This document shows positions 7,783-16,069 of a stretch of 64,000 nucleotides of DNA, piece by piece. The stretch lies in the NCBI RefSeq assembly GCF_037969765.1, contig NZ_CP150207.1, positions 4,307,001 to 4,371,000 of the forward strand. Reading direction: 5' to 3'. Source of the stretch: Paenibacillus sp. FSL W8-0186 (GTDB lineage: Bacteria > Bacillota > Bacilli > Paenibacillales > Paenibacillaceae). A program made the translations under genes and the position numbers. The notes under the pieces were generated by a model. The model saw only the letters and a list, made by a program, of their open reading frames with translations, did not search any database and was not told the DNA's origin. Each line of letters opens with the position of its first letter. The first letter of the stretch is position 1.

Positions 7783-9156
7783 TTATTTCAAAACCGCTTG
7801 AGCCTGCTTGGCCGCATCATTCAAAGTGCTCTGAATGTCAGCATTGTTATAGAAGATCGCCTGTACCCCGGCCCGAATCATATCCTCGGCCTCGCTCCAT
7901 TTTTCGTTCCGCATGCTCGCAATCAGCTTGTCACTGCCCTCTAATTCTTTCGCGAAGGCTTCCAGATATGGATCCGCGGCATAGCCATTTTCTTCGTCCA
8001 CGGAAATCACTGGCGAGAATGCGAACTTATTCGCAGTGATGATTTTGATGCCTTCTTCACCCGACATGAACTTGATCAATTCCCATGCCGCCTCTTTGTT
8101 CTTGCCGGACTTCGGCATCGAGTAGCCGGACGTATGGATAATGCCTTTCAGACTGCCGCCCTCCGGCAGAGGATGCGTCACAGTTCCGATATCCAGCTTA
8201 CCTTCCTTCAGAATATCTCCAAGCGGCCACATCCCGTTGTCGAACATGGCGATTTGCCCTGTCTGGAACGATTCCAAACCGTTATTCGTGCTGAACTTGC
8301 CTGCGGAGTTGATTTTGGAGGAGGCATCGTACAGTTGTTTCAGGAAGGTCATCGTCTCCACGTTCTCCACACTGTTCAAAACGCCTTCCACCGTTTTCCC
8401 GTCCTCACTCACCATGTCCCCGCCGTTGCTCCAGACATATGGCTGCATCGTCATCACATCATCCGGCGTCATAATGAATCCGTATTGTCCGGGCTTGGTC
8501 AGCTTGTGGACGGTATCGACGAATTCATCCCACTTCCATCCGTCTTGCGGATAGGGTACGCCTGCTTCATCAAACAGCTTCTTATTGTAGTAAATAGCAC
8601 GGGTAGAGTACGTTGTCGGGAGTCCCCACAGTTTGCCGTCATATTTCATGTAATCCATTAAGATCGGGTAATATTTGCCGAGATCATAGTTGTCCTTATC
8701 TACCCAGGCCTGCATATCTTCAAGCGCTCCCCCCGGTACGTACAGCGGATAGTTCCAGGCCATGAACACATCAGGAGCGGTATCTGACGCAAGAGATGTC
8801 AACAGCTTCTGATCATAGTTGTCTGGTACGGATTCGACTTTGACTTTAATGCCAGGATTTTTCTCCATAAAAGCGTTAATTGCATTCTGGTAAGGCTGAA
8901 GCGTCTGTCCGGAATCCCACGTCATAAAACGAAGCGTCACTTCATTTCCTTCAGTTCCTTTATTGCCTCCATTGGCTGCTGTCCCAGATGAATTGGCACC
9001 GCTTTCACTTTTGCCGCCGCAAGCGGACAGCAAACTGAGACACAACGCAGCTACCAGAGATAGCATAAACCATCTTTTGTTCCTGCTGTTGTTCCTGCTG
9101 TTGTTCCTGCTGTTGTTCCTGCTGTTGTTCTTGCTTGTACTCATGCTCATTTTCAC
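7783..9156 (-). CDS. Sugar ABC transporter substrate-binding lipoprotein
   Basis: A 457-residue family-1 solute-binding protein. It has a lipoprotein signal (FMLSLVAALCLSLLSACGG) with Cys as the acylation site, then a typical fold with NYPLYVPGGALEDM and YNKKLFDEAGVPYP segments. The start is GTG at 9156 with a GGGAGGGG ribosome site. The n-region is oddly long: residues 10-25 are a repeat of Asn-Asn-Ser-Arg, encoded by a 12-base tandem repeat. It is the first gene of the operon and lies directly behind a LacI-type operator. Confidence 0.92.
   Translation of the reverse strand: MKMSMSTSKNNSRNNSRNNSRNNSRNKRWFMLSLVAALCLSLLSACGGKSESGANSSGTAANGGNKGTEGNEVTLRFMTWDSGQTLQPYQNAINAFMEKNPGIKVKVESVPDNYDQKLLTSLASDTAPDVFMAWNYPLYVPGGALEDMQAWVDKDNYDLGKYYPILMDYMKYDGKLWGLPTTYSTRAIYYNKKLFDEAGVPYPQDGWKWDEFVDTVHKLTKPGQYGFIMTPDDVMTMQPYVWSNGGDMVSEDGKTVEGVLNSVENVETMTFLKQLYDASSKINSAGKFSTNNGLESFQTGQIAMFDNGMWPLGDILKEGKLDIGTVTHPLPEGGSLKGIIHTSGYSMPKSGKNKEAAWELIKFMSGEEGIKIITANKFAFSPVISVDEENGYAADPYLEAFAKELEGSDKLIASMRNEKWSEAEDMIRAGVQAIFYNNADIQSTLNDAAKQAQAVLK
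9077..9136. repeat. 12-base tandem repeat inside the lipoprotein signal peptide
   Basis: Four perfect copies of TTGTTCCTGCTG plus one degenerate copy. On the coding strand each copy adds Asn-Ser-Arg-Asn to the region before the hydrophobic core. Changes in copy number would keep the frame. Confidence 0.9.
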
Positions 9157-9231
9157 ATTGACCCCTCCCTAATGTGTGGTACATGTATATGTGAGCTTGC
9201 CTCCATCGGCAAGTTGTCACCATTTGGTCAA

Positions 9232-9251
9232 AAATTTAAACGTTTAGATTT
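9232..9251. promoter_or_regulatory. LacI-family operator before the sugar operon
   Basis: A 20-base near-palindrome centred on CG at 9241-9242 differs at one position from the perfect palindrome in front of the regulator gene (10356-10375). It lies about 75 bases before the binding-protein start, where it could block its promoter. Confidence 0.8.
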
Positions 9252-9285
9252 TATTGGAAAAGAGGAGCTGTCTCGAAAAATTCTC

Positions 9286-10323
9286 TCATTTCTTCGGGGC
9301 AGCTACGGAATCACGCTCAATCAACCGGCAGACCGGCATATTCATAGGCTCGTTTTTCTTTCCTTGCATAAGGTTATGGAGAACCTCCATCGCCTGGTAT
9401 CCCATTTCATGCAACGGAATATCCATGGTTGTAATGCGGGGAGTTAAATAATCGCTGAATTCACGATTATCGAACCCGATCACAGACAAGTCCGCCGGTA
9501 CCTTTACTCCGGCTTCGTTTGCCGCTTCCAGAACCCCGACGACCATAACATCATTCATAGAGAGTATCGCTGTCGGCGGCTCCGGCAAAGCCAGCAATTC
9601 CTTCGTTAATCGATAGCCGGACTCCCGTTCCCAATCCCCCATTTTAATATACAGCGGGTCGAAGGGAAGTTCGAACTCTGTTACGGCCTTGTAATATCCA
9701 TTCAAACGCAGGCGGGAAGGAATCGAATCCATCAAGCCGCTGATGATAGCGATTCGCCGGTGTCCTTTCTGAACTAAATAGGACATTGCTTCATAGGATG
9801 CCTGTTCATCGTTATATTGAATGGCGATATCGTTCTGGGTATACCCATACGTGTAAACGATCGGTTTGCCCTCCGTATCGATCAAGCCACTCAAGTCCCG
9901 GGTATGTACGCCTACATAAATAATCCCGTCCACCTGCTTGCTGAGCAGTTCGGATACGGCGCTTGTAGCATATTTTTTGTACTTGTCGACGTTGTCGAAA
10001 TCGCGGCCGATCCGTTTATCCAGACGCAGGTTTGTCAGCAAAATATGCAGATCATGGCGGTCGCCATAATCGTTAATGCCGTCAATAATTTCTGGCGTGT
10101 TAAATACGGTAACGTCTTCGGCAATGACGCCAATTGTATCGGTACGTCTGCGTTTGAGGCTTTTAGCAATATCATTTGGCTTATAATTGAGCTCTTCAAT
10201 CACGGCTAATACCCGTTCACGCGTTTTGGGACGGACATTCCGCGTGCCATTGAGGACGTAGGAGACGGTAGCCGTAGACACATTCGCCCTGGCTGCTATA
10301 TCTTTAATGCTAATGTTAGACAT
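9286..10323 (-). CDS. LacI-family transcriptional regulator of the sugar operon
   Basis: A 345-residue repressor. The N-terminal helix-turn-helix and hinge read ISIKDIAARANVSTATVSYVLNG, followed by a periplasmic-binding-protein-like effector domain (IGVIAEDVTVF; AILSMNDVMVVGVLEA; SVIGFDN). I place the start at the ATG of 10323 because AGGAGG sits 6 bases before it; an upstream in-frame ATG at 10356 has no ribosome site. It sits directly upstream of the ABC operon on the same strand. Matching operators precede both units, so it probably controls itself and the operon. Confidence 0.93.
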   Translation of the reverse strand: MSNISIKDIAARANVSTATVSYVLNGTRNVRPKTRERVLAVIEELNYKPNDIAKSLKRRRTDTIGVIAEDVTVFNTPEIIDGINDYGDRHDLHILLTNLRLDKRIGRDFDNVDKYKKYATSAVSELLSKQVDGIIYVGVHTRDLSGLIDTEGKPIVYTYGYTQNDIAIQYNDEQASYEAMSYLVQKGHRRIAIISGLMDSIPSRLRLNGYYKAVTEFELPFDPLYIKMGDWERESGYRLTKELLALPEPPTAILSMNDVMVVGVLEAANEAGVKVPADLSVIGFDNREFSDYLTPRITTMDIPLHEMGYQAMEVLHNLMQGKKNEPMNMPVCRLIERDSVAAPKK

Positions 10324-10355
10324 ACTCCACCTCCTCGACATAATCACTATTCTCA

Positions 10356-10375
10356 AAATCTAAACGTTTAGATTT
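10356..10375. promoter_or_regulatory. Perfect palindromic operator of the LacI regulator
   Basis: AAATCTAAACGTTTAGATTT is a perfect 20-base palindrome with the central CG typical of LacI-family sites. It lies 33 bases before the regulator start, suggesting autoregulation. Confidence 0.85.
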
Positions 10376-10446
10376 ATATTTTTTATACCATAGCTTCTTT
10401 CCGTTTGCAAGCGGTTTCTTTCCAGGAGCTCATGTGATAAGCAGCC

Positions 10447-10806
10447 CTACGGTGTATAAATGCTTTGGATTCGTTCCGGCAAAGCCTCAGCCTGTACTTC
10501 ATGCCAGTAAGTGACGCCCCGAATTCGCGACACATACAGCTCCAGATAAGCACCCTTACGCAATTGCCTGCTGCTGGTAAAGAGCAGGGCTTTCTCTTTG
10601 CCTTTTTCGTCATATGCATCTATTTCGTACGCATACCGCTGATTTCCGTCTATTTTCGGGTCAGCATTAGCAATTCTGGTGTAGTAGCGAATTTTGCCCT
10701 GCGGATTTTCCGGATCAAGGCGATTGGGATTGGCTAAAAAGATTACAACAGATGAGACAACGATTAGGATCAGAGCTCCCGCTCCAACGAACGTCAATAA
10801 TTTCAC
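10447..10806 (-). CDS. YxeA-like (DUF1093-type) membrane-anchored protein
   Basis: A 119-residue protein with one N-terminal hydrophobic segment (FVGAGALILIVVSSVVIFL) and an extracytoplasmic domain beginning near GKIRYYTRI, the pattern of the YxeA family, which is often linked to bacteriocin-immunity transporters. I prefer the GTG at 10806 because AGGAGG is 8 bases before it; an upstream ATG at 10824 overlaps that ribosome site. It is the last gene of the immunity operon, 19 bases after the permease. Confidence 0.7.
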   Translation of the reverse strand: MKLLTFVGAGALILIVVSSVVIFLANPNRLDPENPQGKIRYYTRIANADPKIDGNQRYAYEIDAYDEKGKEKALLFTSSRQLRKGAYLELYVSRIRGVTYWHEVQAEALPERIQSIYTP

Positions 10807-10825
10807 GAATAATTCCTCCTGCATT

Positions 10826-11560
10826 CTAAGTGATTACATCTGATTTCCGCATACGGCGTATGGCTGCTGTGCTAATGATGGTTATATACAACAAGCTGAC
10901 GAGAAGGAATCCAAGCTCTTGACTCCAAGTAGAGAGGCTGGTCTGACTGAGTACGCCCATGCCGATACTTAATAGCGAATGGGGGAAAAACTGCCCCAAG
11001 TCAATGACGTACATCCCCAGTCCAAGAAAAGTGGCGCACAGGCCGAGGCCAACGGGAACAGCAAAGCTGCGAATGCGCATGGACAAAGCTAATTGCAGCG
11101 TACTGATGGCAAGAGCAGCAATCCAGCCCCGCAGCAGCCACCCCGGCAGCTCTCCCGGAGGCATGGAGCCCAACCCGAGCCATATACCGCCTAGGACGTA
11201 CAATACCCCAAACATGCCCTGTACCAATAGCAGCAATATTCCGACTACGACCCATTTCGACAGAAAGATAGCCGCCACCGATACGGGGGCAGTCATGATC
11301 AGATTCCAGTTTTTGTGAAAATGCTCCAGCCGCCAAACATAGGCACAGCAAATCGCAATCAGAATGGGAAAGAAAAACTCCCCGTAAAACAGCCCCACCT
11401 GCGACCAAAGACTGTACCATTCATTTTTCAATACCCCACGGTTCATATAATAGTTGGCACAGCCAATCAGTATGCTTATGACCGGAAGGGTAACCGCCAG
11501 CAACCATATATACGAATGGCGCAGCTTTGCCCATTCCGCAGCAACACAACGTTTTAGCAT
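10826..11560 (-). CDS. Lantibiotic-immunity ABC permease, MutG/EpiG type
   Basis: A 244-residue membrane protein with about six hydrophobic segments. The N terminus (CVAAEWAKLRHSYIWLLAVTLP) matches the ABC-2-like permeases of lantibiotic self-protection exporters. The ATG at 11560 has AGGAGG 8 bases before it; an in-frame TTG two codons upstream is closer to the ribosome site and less likely. It works with the permease and ATPase upstream to expel peptide antibiotics from the membrane. Confidence 0.85.
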   Translation of the reverse strand: MLKRCVAAEWAKLRHSYIWLLAVTLPVISILIGCANYYMNRGVLKNEWYSLWSQVGLFYGEFFFPILIAICCAYVWRLEHFHKNWNLIMTAPVSVAAIFLSKWVVVGILLLLVQGMFGVLYVLGGIWLGLGSMPPGELPGWLLRGWIAALAISTLQLALSMRIRSFAVPVGLGLCATFLGLGMYVIDLGQFFPHSLLSIGMGVLSQTSLSTWSQELGFLLVSLLYITIISTAAIRRMRKSDVIT

Positions 11561-11572
11561 CGACAATTCCTC

Positions 11573-12331
11573 CTATAATTCCCGTTTGGATACATAGATG
11601 TTCCCTGCCAAATACAGGACTGCCCCAACCACTGCCAGAAGCGCCATCACGGGCAGCATTGTGCCTATATCGCGTACCGCAAACGACATTTGTTCGCTTT
11701 CATAGCTTTGAGCAATCGGGCTCAAGCCACTGTAATAGGACCATACGAGTAGTCTTCGCAATCCGGACGGCAACAGATCCGCCGTCAAGCCGATAAAACC
11801 GCCGATCATACCGAGGGACAGCGCAAAAGCCTGATTTTTCACAGCCACAGATATCCATAGCTGCAAGGTGATAATCGCCAGTGTGGTTATCATCGTCCCC
11901 AAGAGAAAACGAGTCAGCAGAACCACAGGCACAGCAGGGTCAAAATCGTTAAACATGCCGAAGGCGAGAATAGAGAAGCCCTGAAATATACATCCCCACA
12001 ATACCATGATTGATGCTGTCATAAACTTGGCGGCATAAAGCTGGCCTGGCCTAACCATAACGGTTCGCAGCAGCTTCCATGTATTTCCCTTATGCTCCAT
12101 ATCGCATATTCGGGATACGCATATGGCGGTAAGTATAGGCAAGAACAGGCCGTTCATAGAGGATACCGTCCCTATAAGCGGCTCCCATCCGGCATGTTCC
12201 GGATTGCGGGAAATTGACACGCTGGTAGCCATGAACGCCCAGGCTAGTTCAACGAGCAACAATAAGGTGATCATCCAGAGCAGGCGCTTACGCCGCAATT
12301 TATACCACTCCAGCCTGACTGCGTTCATCAT
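11573..12331 (-). CDS. Lantibiotic-immunity ABC permease, MutE/EpiE type
   Basis: A 252-residue membrane protein starting NAVRLEWYKLRRKRLLWMITLL, with six hydrophobic segments. The start codon overlaps the stop of the ATPase gene by four bases (ATGA), showing coupling. GGAG lies 8 bases before it. Family knowledge: such E/G permease pairs with an F-type ATPase give immunity to, or resistance against, lantibiotics. Confidence 0.87.
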   Translation of the reverse strand: MMNAVRLEWYKLRRKRLLWMITLLLLVELAWAFMATSVSISRNPEHAGWEPLIGTVSSMNGLFLPILTAICVSRICDMEHKGNTWKLLRTVMVRPGQLYAAKFMTASIMVLWGCIFQGFSILAFGMFNDFDPAVPVVLLTRFLLGTMITTLAIITLQLWISVAVKNQAFALSLGMIGGFIGLTADLLPSGLRRLLVWSYYSGLSPIAQSYESEQMSFAVRDIGTMLPVMALLAVVGAVLYLAGNIYVSKREL

Positions 12332-13239
12332 AAACTGCGCTCCTTTCCAGTCATGTCCAAGAATATGCTTTCGAGGCTTTTCTTGTGCTCTTCAATACGC
12401 AGCACATCGATATTGGCGGCGATCAGGCTTCTATTGGCCTGAACCACCAATTCATCAGTCAAATTCTCAAATACCAGTGAATCTCCGCGATGGAAGGGGG
12501 AGAACCCTTCTGACATCAGGACTTTCTCCGCCAAATTATTATTTCGTGTTCTAATGGAAATAGTTGGACGGCCATTATTCTTCAGTAGATCCATCCTGCC
12601 TTGAAACTTCAGTCTTCCATCATGGATAATGCCTACCGTAGTCGCAATCTGCTCAATTTCTGCAAGAAGGTGACTGGATAGAAGCACCGTCATGCCATAC
12701 CGCTGAGGAAGAGATTTAATCAATTCCCGGATTTCGCCGATGCCGGCAGGGTCTAATCCGTTGGTCGGCTCATCCAATATCAGCAGCTTCGGAAATGCCA
12801 GCAGCGCCATGGCAATGCCCAGCCGCTGCTTCATACCCAAGGAATACTGTGCTACTTTTTTATCCTTCTGCTGGGTTAAGCGGACAATATTCAATGCCTC
12901 CGATACGTTCCGATCCGGGACATTGCGGAGCTTTTGCACAACGCGCATATTTTCAAGCCCGCTAAGATGTCCATAATAAGAGGGAGATTCGATCAATGAA
13001 CCGATTTGACTTAATATTAGGCGGCGATGGGCGGCAAGCTCCTTGCCAAAGACCGTCACCTGGCCATCTGTAGGCTGGACCAATCCCAGAATCATTTTAA
13101 GGGTGGTGGATTTCCCCGCTCCATTCGGGCCGAGGAAACCATAAATTTCCCCTTCGCAAACCGATAAATTCACATCCTTCACACAATAGACCTTGCCATA
13201 CCGTTTGGAAAGGCTGGTACTGGCGACAACTTGACTCAT
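12328..13239 (-). CDS. Lantibiotic-immunity ABC ATPase, MutF/BcrA type
   Basis: A 303-residue ATPase with Walker A GPNGAGKST, signature YSLGMKQRLG, Walker B LLILDEPTNGLDP and the H-loop SSHLL. I start at the ATG of 13239 because GGAGG is 7 bases before it; the longer frame to 13311 lacks a ribosome site. It is the first gene of a four-gene operon that diverges from a two-component system, an arrangement typical of peptide-antibiotic sensing and resistance modules. No lantibiotic precursor or modification gene is visible nearby. Confidence 0.92.
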   Translation of the reverse strand: MSQVVASTSLSKRYGKVYCVKDVNLSVCEGEIYGFLGPNGAGKSTTLKMILGLVQPTDGQVTVFGKELAAHRRLILSQIGSLIESPSYYGHLSGLENMRVVQKLRNVPDRNVSEALNIVRLTQQKDKKVAQYSLGMKQRLGIAMALLAFPKLLILDEPTNGLDPAGIGEIRELIKSLPQRYGMTVLLSSHLLAEIEQIATTVGIIHDGRLKFQGRMDLLKNNGRPTISIRTRNNNLAEKVLMSEGFSPFHRGDSLVFENLTDELVVQANRSLIAANIDVLRIEEHKKSLESIFLDMTGKERSL

Positions 13240-13379
13240 TTTGCAACCTCCATTCTGCTTCGCGCTATTCCCTGATAAGGTTAACAGCCCTGTCTTGCGG
13301 CAAGCTGACAATTACCTTACGCCAACATTAAATTGCGAGAATACGCGGAGAGAGAAGGAGATAGGGAAAAAAAGTACGA

Positions 13380-13385
13380 TATAAT
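13380..13385 (+). promoter_or_regulatory. Possible -10 box before the response regulator
   Basis: A perfect TATAAT lies 18 bases before the ATG, without a clear -35 box, as expected for a promoter that needs an activator. Its short distance to the ATG makes this tentative. Confidence 0.3.
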
Positions 13386-13403
13386 GAAGTCGGGTGATTG
13401 TAA

Positions 13404-14114
13404 ATGGATGATATCAAGAATAAGAAGCTGCTGCTCGTAGATGACGAACACGAAATCAGAAACATGGTGGACGGATTTCTGCGAAAAGAAGGCTTTACAC
13501 GTATTTATCAAGCATCCCATTGTGCGGATGCCTTGGAGGTATGCCGGTCTGAACAACCCGATGCCGCTATTTTGGATGTTATGCTTCCCGATGGAGACGG
13601 GTTCGCCCTGCTCTCCTCCTTGCGCCAGTTCACTAATATTCCCGTTCTCTTCTTGTCGGCCAAAGGCGAGGATGAGGACCGATTGTTGGGACTGGGGCTC
13701 GGCGCAGACGATTACATCGTAAAACCGTTTCTGCCGCGCGAACTGCTTCTCCGCCTGACTGCTATCTTGCGGCGGGTATATTCACCTCCCCAGCAGGAGC
13801 GGCGTCCTGTCTTCCGCTTAGGAGATCGCACCGTTGATCTCGATAGCGGGGTAGTACAATACCGGGACAGCGAATGTGCGTTAACAGCCAAAGAGCATAC
13901 TCTGCTCAGCAAGCTTTACGATAATCGCAACAGGATCGTAACTAGCGATGCGCTGTGTCAGGCAGCGTGGGGAGTGAATTATTACGGCTGTGAAAATACG
14001 CTGATGGTGCATATTCGCCGAATCCGGGAGAAGATCGAAACCCGGCCATCCCATCCGGAGTATCTCCAAACCATACGAGGATTGGGATACAAATTGCTGG
14101 TACAGGGAGAATAG
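13404..14114 (+). CDS. OmpR-family response regulator of the immunity module
   Basis: A 236-residue regulator with a receiver domain (LLLVDDE, phospho-acceptor Asp58 in AILDVMLPDGDG, Lys in DYIVKPF) and a C-terminal winged helix ending in IRGLGYKLLVQGE. It is divergent from the ABC operon and is followed 2 bases later by its sensor kinase. It likely activates the transporter genes when the kinase detects a cell-envelope peptide. Confidence 0.94.
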   Translation: MDDIKNKKLLLVDDEHEIRNMVDGFLRKEGFTRIYQASHCADALEVCRSEQPDAAILDVMLPDGDGFALLSSLRQFTNIPVLFLSAKGEDEDRLLGLGLGADDYIVKPFLPRELLLRLTAILRRVYSPPQQERRPVFRLGDRTVDLDSGVVQYRDSECALTAKEHTLLSKLYDNRNRIVTSDALCQAAWGVNYYGCENTLMVHIRRIREKIETRPSHPEYLQTIRGLGYKLLVQGE

Positions 14115-14116
14115 CT

Positions 14117-15502
14117 ATGGGTGGCGCTATGCGTATCTTAAAACGCTTTATAGGTGCAACTATGCTGATTTCGATATTTTTACTAATCATAAATTTTGTA
14201 CTGTTGGGCGTGTGGGGCTTCACTGGAATCAACAAAGGTCAATCTCCCATGACAGTGGTTCAAAACGTAGCAGCGGGCTTGCAGCGTACTAACAATACCT
14301 ATTCTTTGGCCTCAGCCTCCGCCGATTTGCTGGAGAAAAACTTGGCGTGGGCCATGCTGATTAACGATACCGGGCACGTCGAATGGAAGCATCAGGCTCC
14401 AGACGAGCTTCCTTCCGTCTATTCCTTGACCGATATGGCCAAGCTTTCCCGCAGCTACTTGCTGGATTACCCTGTGTTTATATGGGAGCATGAAGCGGGG
14501 ATTGTGGTAATCGGTTACCCAAAAGAAAGCCTGGCCAAATACCAGCATATTCTCCCGACAGATTGGGTGTCCTCCCTGCCGCTAAAATTGACTGCATTAT
14601 TCATCATCAACATTGTGCTTGTCCTGCTGTTGTCTGTACTGATCGGTTCCAGGCTTATTCGTTCCATTCATCCGTTAACCAAAGGCATACAGGCTCTTGC
14701 TAAAGGAAACGAGGCATATGTTGAGCCTAAAGGGATTTTGACCGAGCTTGCCCAAAGCGTTAACGGAGCTTCTGCGTTATTGCAGCAAAGAAATGATAGC
14801 TTGAAGAACAGGGATGAAGCCCGGTCCAATTGGATTGCCGGCATTTCACACGACATCCGCACACCTCTGTCTATGGTGCTGGGCTATTCCAGCGAACTGG
14901 AGGAGAATGGGGATATTCCGCCGAAGCAAAGGCAGCAAGCTGGCATTATCCGACAGCAGGCAGAGCTGCTGCGCTCGCTAGTGCGTGATTTGAATCTCGT
15001 TTCGATGCTGGAATATGAGATGCAGCCGTTAAACAAAAAAACGATCCATCTCTCCGTCCTGGCCAGACAAATCGCATCTGAATTCCTGAATAATGGGTTG
15101 GATGAAAGGTTCGAGCTGGAGATCAGTCTGGATGATAAGGAAGACGCTCGAATCTATGGTGACGAACGTCTGCTTACGCGCGCTATGAGCAACCTGATCC
15201 ATAACTGCATCCGCCACAACCCGGATGGCTGCCGAATACGGCTGAACACCTCAAGTAATAAACGCCAGCAGAGCTGCAGCTTTATTGTAGCCGACAACGG
15301 TAAGGGAGTCCCGCAGCATGAGCTTGCGGATCTGCTGGAATTGCCCTATTCCTCTAAAAGAAAGCATCCCCGGCAAAATGGACATGGGCTGGGTCTGCCC
15401 ATGGTGGCGAGAATTGCCAGGGCGCACCAGGGACAATTGATCCTGACAAGCGATGTTGGGGCAGGGTTTCAGGCAGAGTTGATGCTGCCTTCGCGCTCAT
15501 AA
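14117..15502 (+). CDS. Sensor histidine kinase of the immunity module
   Basis: A 461-residue kinase. It has one membrane segment near residues 10-33, an extracytoplasmic loop of about 120 residues, a second segment near 155-180, a HAMP-like linker, the phospho-accepting His near residue 244 (AGISHDIRTPLSMVLGY) and a C-terminal ATPase domain with HNCIRHNPDG, ADNGKGVP and GHGLGLPMV. GGGAG lies 8 bases before the ATG. The sizeable extracellular loop contrasts with loop-less BceS-type sensors and may bind the signal itself. Confidence 0.93.
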   Translation: MGGAMRILKRFIGATMLISIFLLIINFVLLGVWGFTGINKGQSPMTVVQNVAAGLQRTNNTYSLASASADLLEKNLAWAMLINDTGHVEWKHQAPDELPSVYSLTDMAKLSRSYLLDYPVFIWEHEAGIVVIGYPKESLAKYQHILPTDWVSSLPLKLTALFIINIVLVLLLSVLIGSRLIRSIHPLTKGIQALAKGNEAYVEPKGILTELAQSVNGASALLQQRNDSLKNRDEARSNWIAGISHDIRTPLSMVLGYSSELEENGDIPPKQRQQAGIIRQQAELLRSLVRDLNLVSMLEYEMQPLNKKTIHLSVLARQIASEFLNNGLDERFELEISLDDKEDARIYGDERLLTRAMSNLIHNCIRHNPDGCRIRLNTSSNKRQQSCSFIVADNGKGVPQHELADLLELPYSSKRKHPRQNGHGLGLPMVARIARAHQGQLILTSDVGAGFQAELMLPSRS

Positions 15503-15603
15503 ATAACAACAGGCTCTGATATACGTGTGGATTTGGCCAGACGCTAGCAGCGGGGCTATGCGGAGCTGTCCCATCCTTATTCGTAGCAATAGTTATAAAA
15601 AGG

Positions 15604-15633
15604 TTGAAAACGATTGGGGAAACTGGATATAAT
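15604..15633 (+). promoter_or_regulatory. SigA-type promoter of the T-box leader
   Basis: TTGAAA (15604-15609) and a perfect TATAAT (15628-15633) are 18 bases apart. The leader RNA would start near 15640. Confidence 0.75.
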
Positions 15634-15649
15634 AGTTGAAATTCAATAT

Positions 15650-15886
15650 GTTAATCGATGATTGGAAGAGTAATTATTGTCCTCTATGTCCAAGCGAGCC
15701 GGGAGGGTGAGAGCCGGCCGGAGTCAATAATGAAACGGATCCATGAGATGGTCTTCTGAACAGTTAAAGTAGGAAGGCCCGGCAGACACCGTTATGTTAT
15801 GAGTGGTTAGACATTTATGTTTAACAACAAGAGTGGTACCGCGAGTACGATCAGTCCTCGTCTCTTATGAGACGTGGGCTTTTTTA
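15650..15886 (+). ncRNA. T-box riboswitch, probable tryptophan specifier, without its usual gene
   Basis: The canonical T-box sequence GAGTGGTACCGCG (15831-15843) is followed by a terminator hairpin (CCTCGTCTC-TTAT-GAGACGTGGG) and a T run. Upstream lies a stem I with the conserved GCGAGCCGGGAGGGTGAG region (15693-15710). Aligning the 3' side of stem I by hand with a glyQS-type leader recalled from memory places TGG (15749-15751) at the specifier, so uncharged tRNA-Trp would prevent termination. The next gene is an OLD-type nuclease 180 bases away, not trpS, trp biosynthesis or a Trp transporter. The T-box is certain; the specifier is likely. Confidence 0.9.
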
Positions 15887-16069
15887 TTTTTTACAACAAA
15901 CTTTATAAAACAAATCTAGGAGTTGGTATATTGACCACTCCTGTGCGTGCTTCTCAAATTTCTGAAAAAAGATAAAGTTGGTATATTTTGATATATTTAA
16001 AGGATTTGTGGGTATGATGTCGAAGACCATATTGTAGTAGGTAAATATTACTAGATTGGAGGAAGGACT

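Noticed and set aside
10447..15502. Complete lantibiotic biosynthesis cluster
   Set aside because: Only transport, YxeA-like and regulatory genes are present; no precursor, LanM/LanBC or protease gene could be found.
15831..15886. tRNA synthetase or amino-acid gene directly behind the T-box
   Set aside because: No such reading frame exists between 15886 and 16070; only AT-rich spacer is present.
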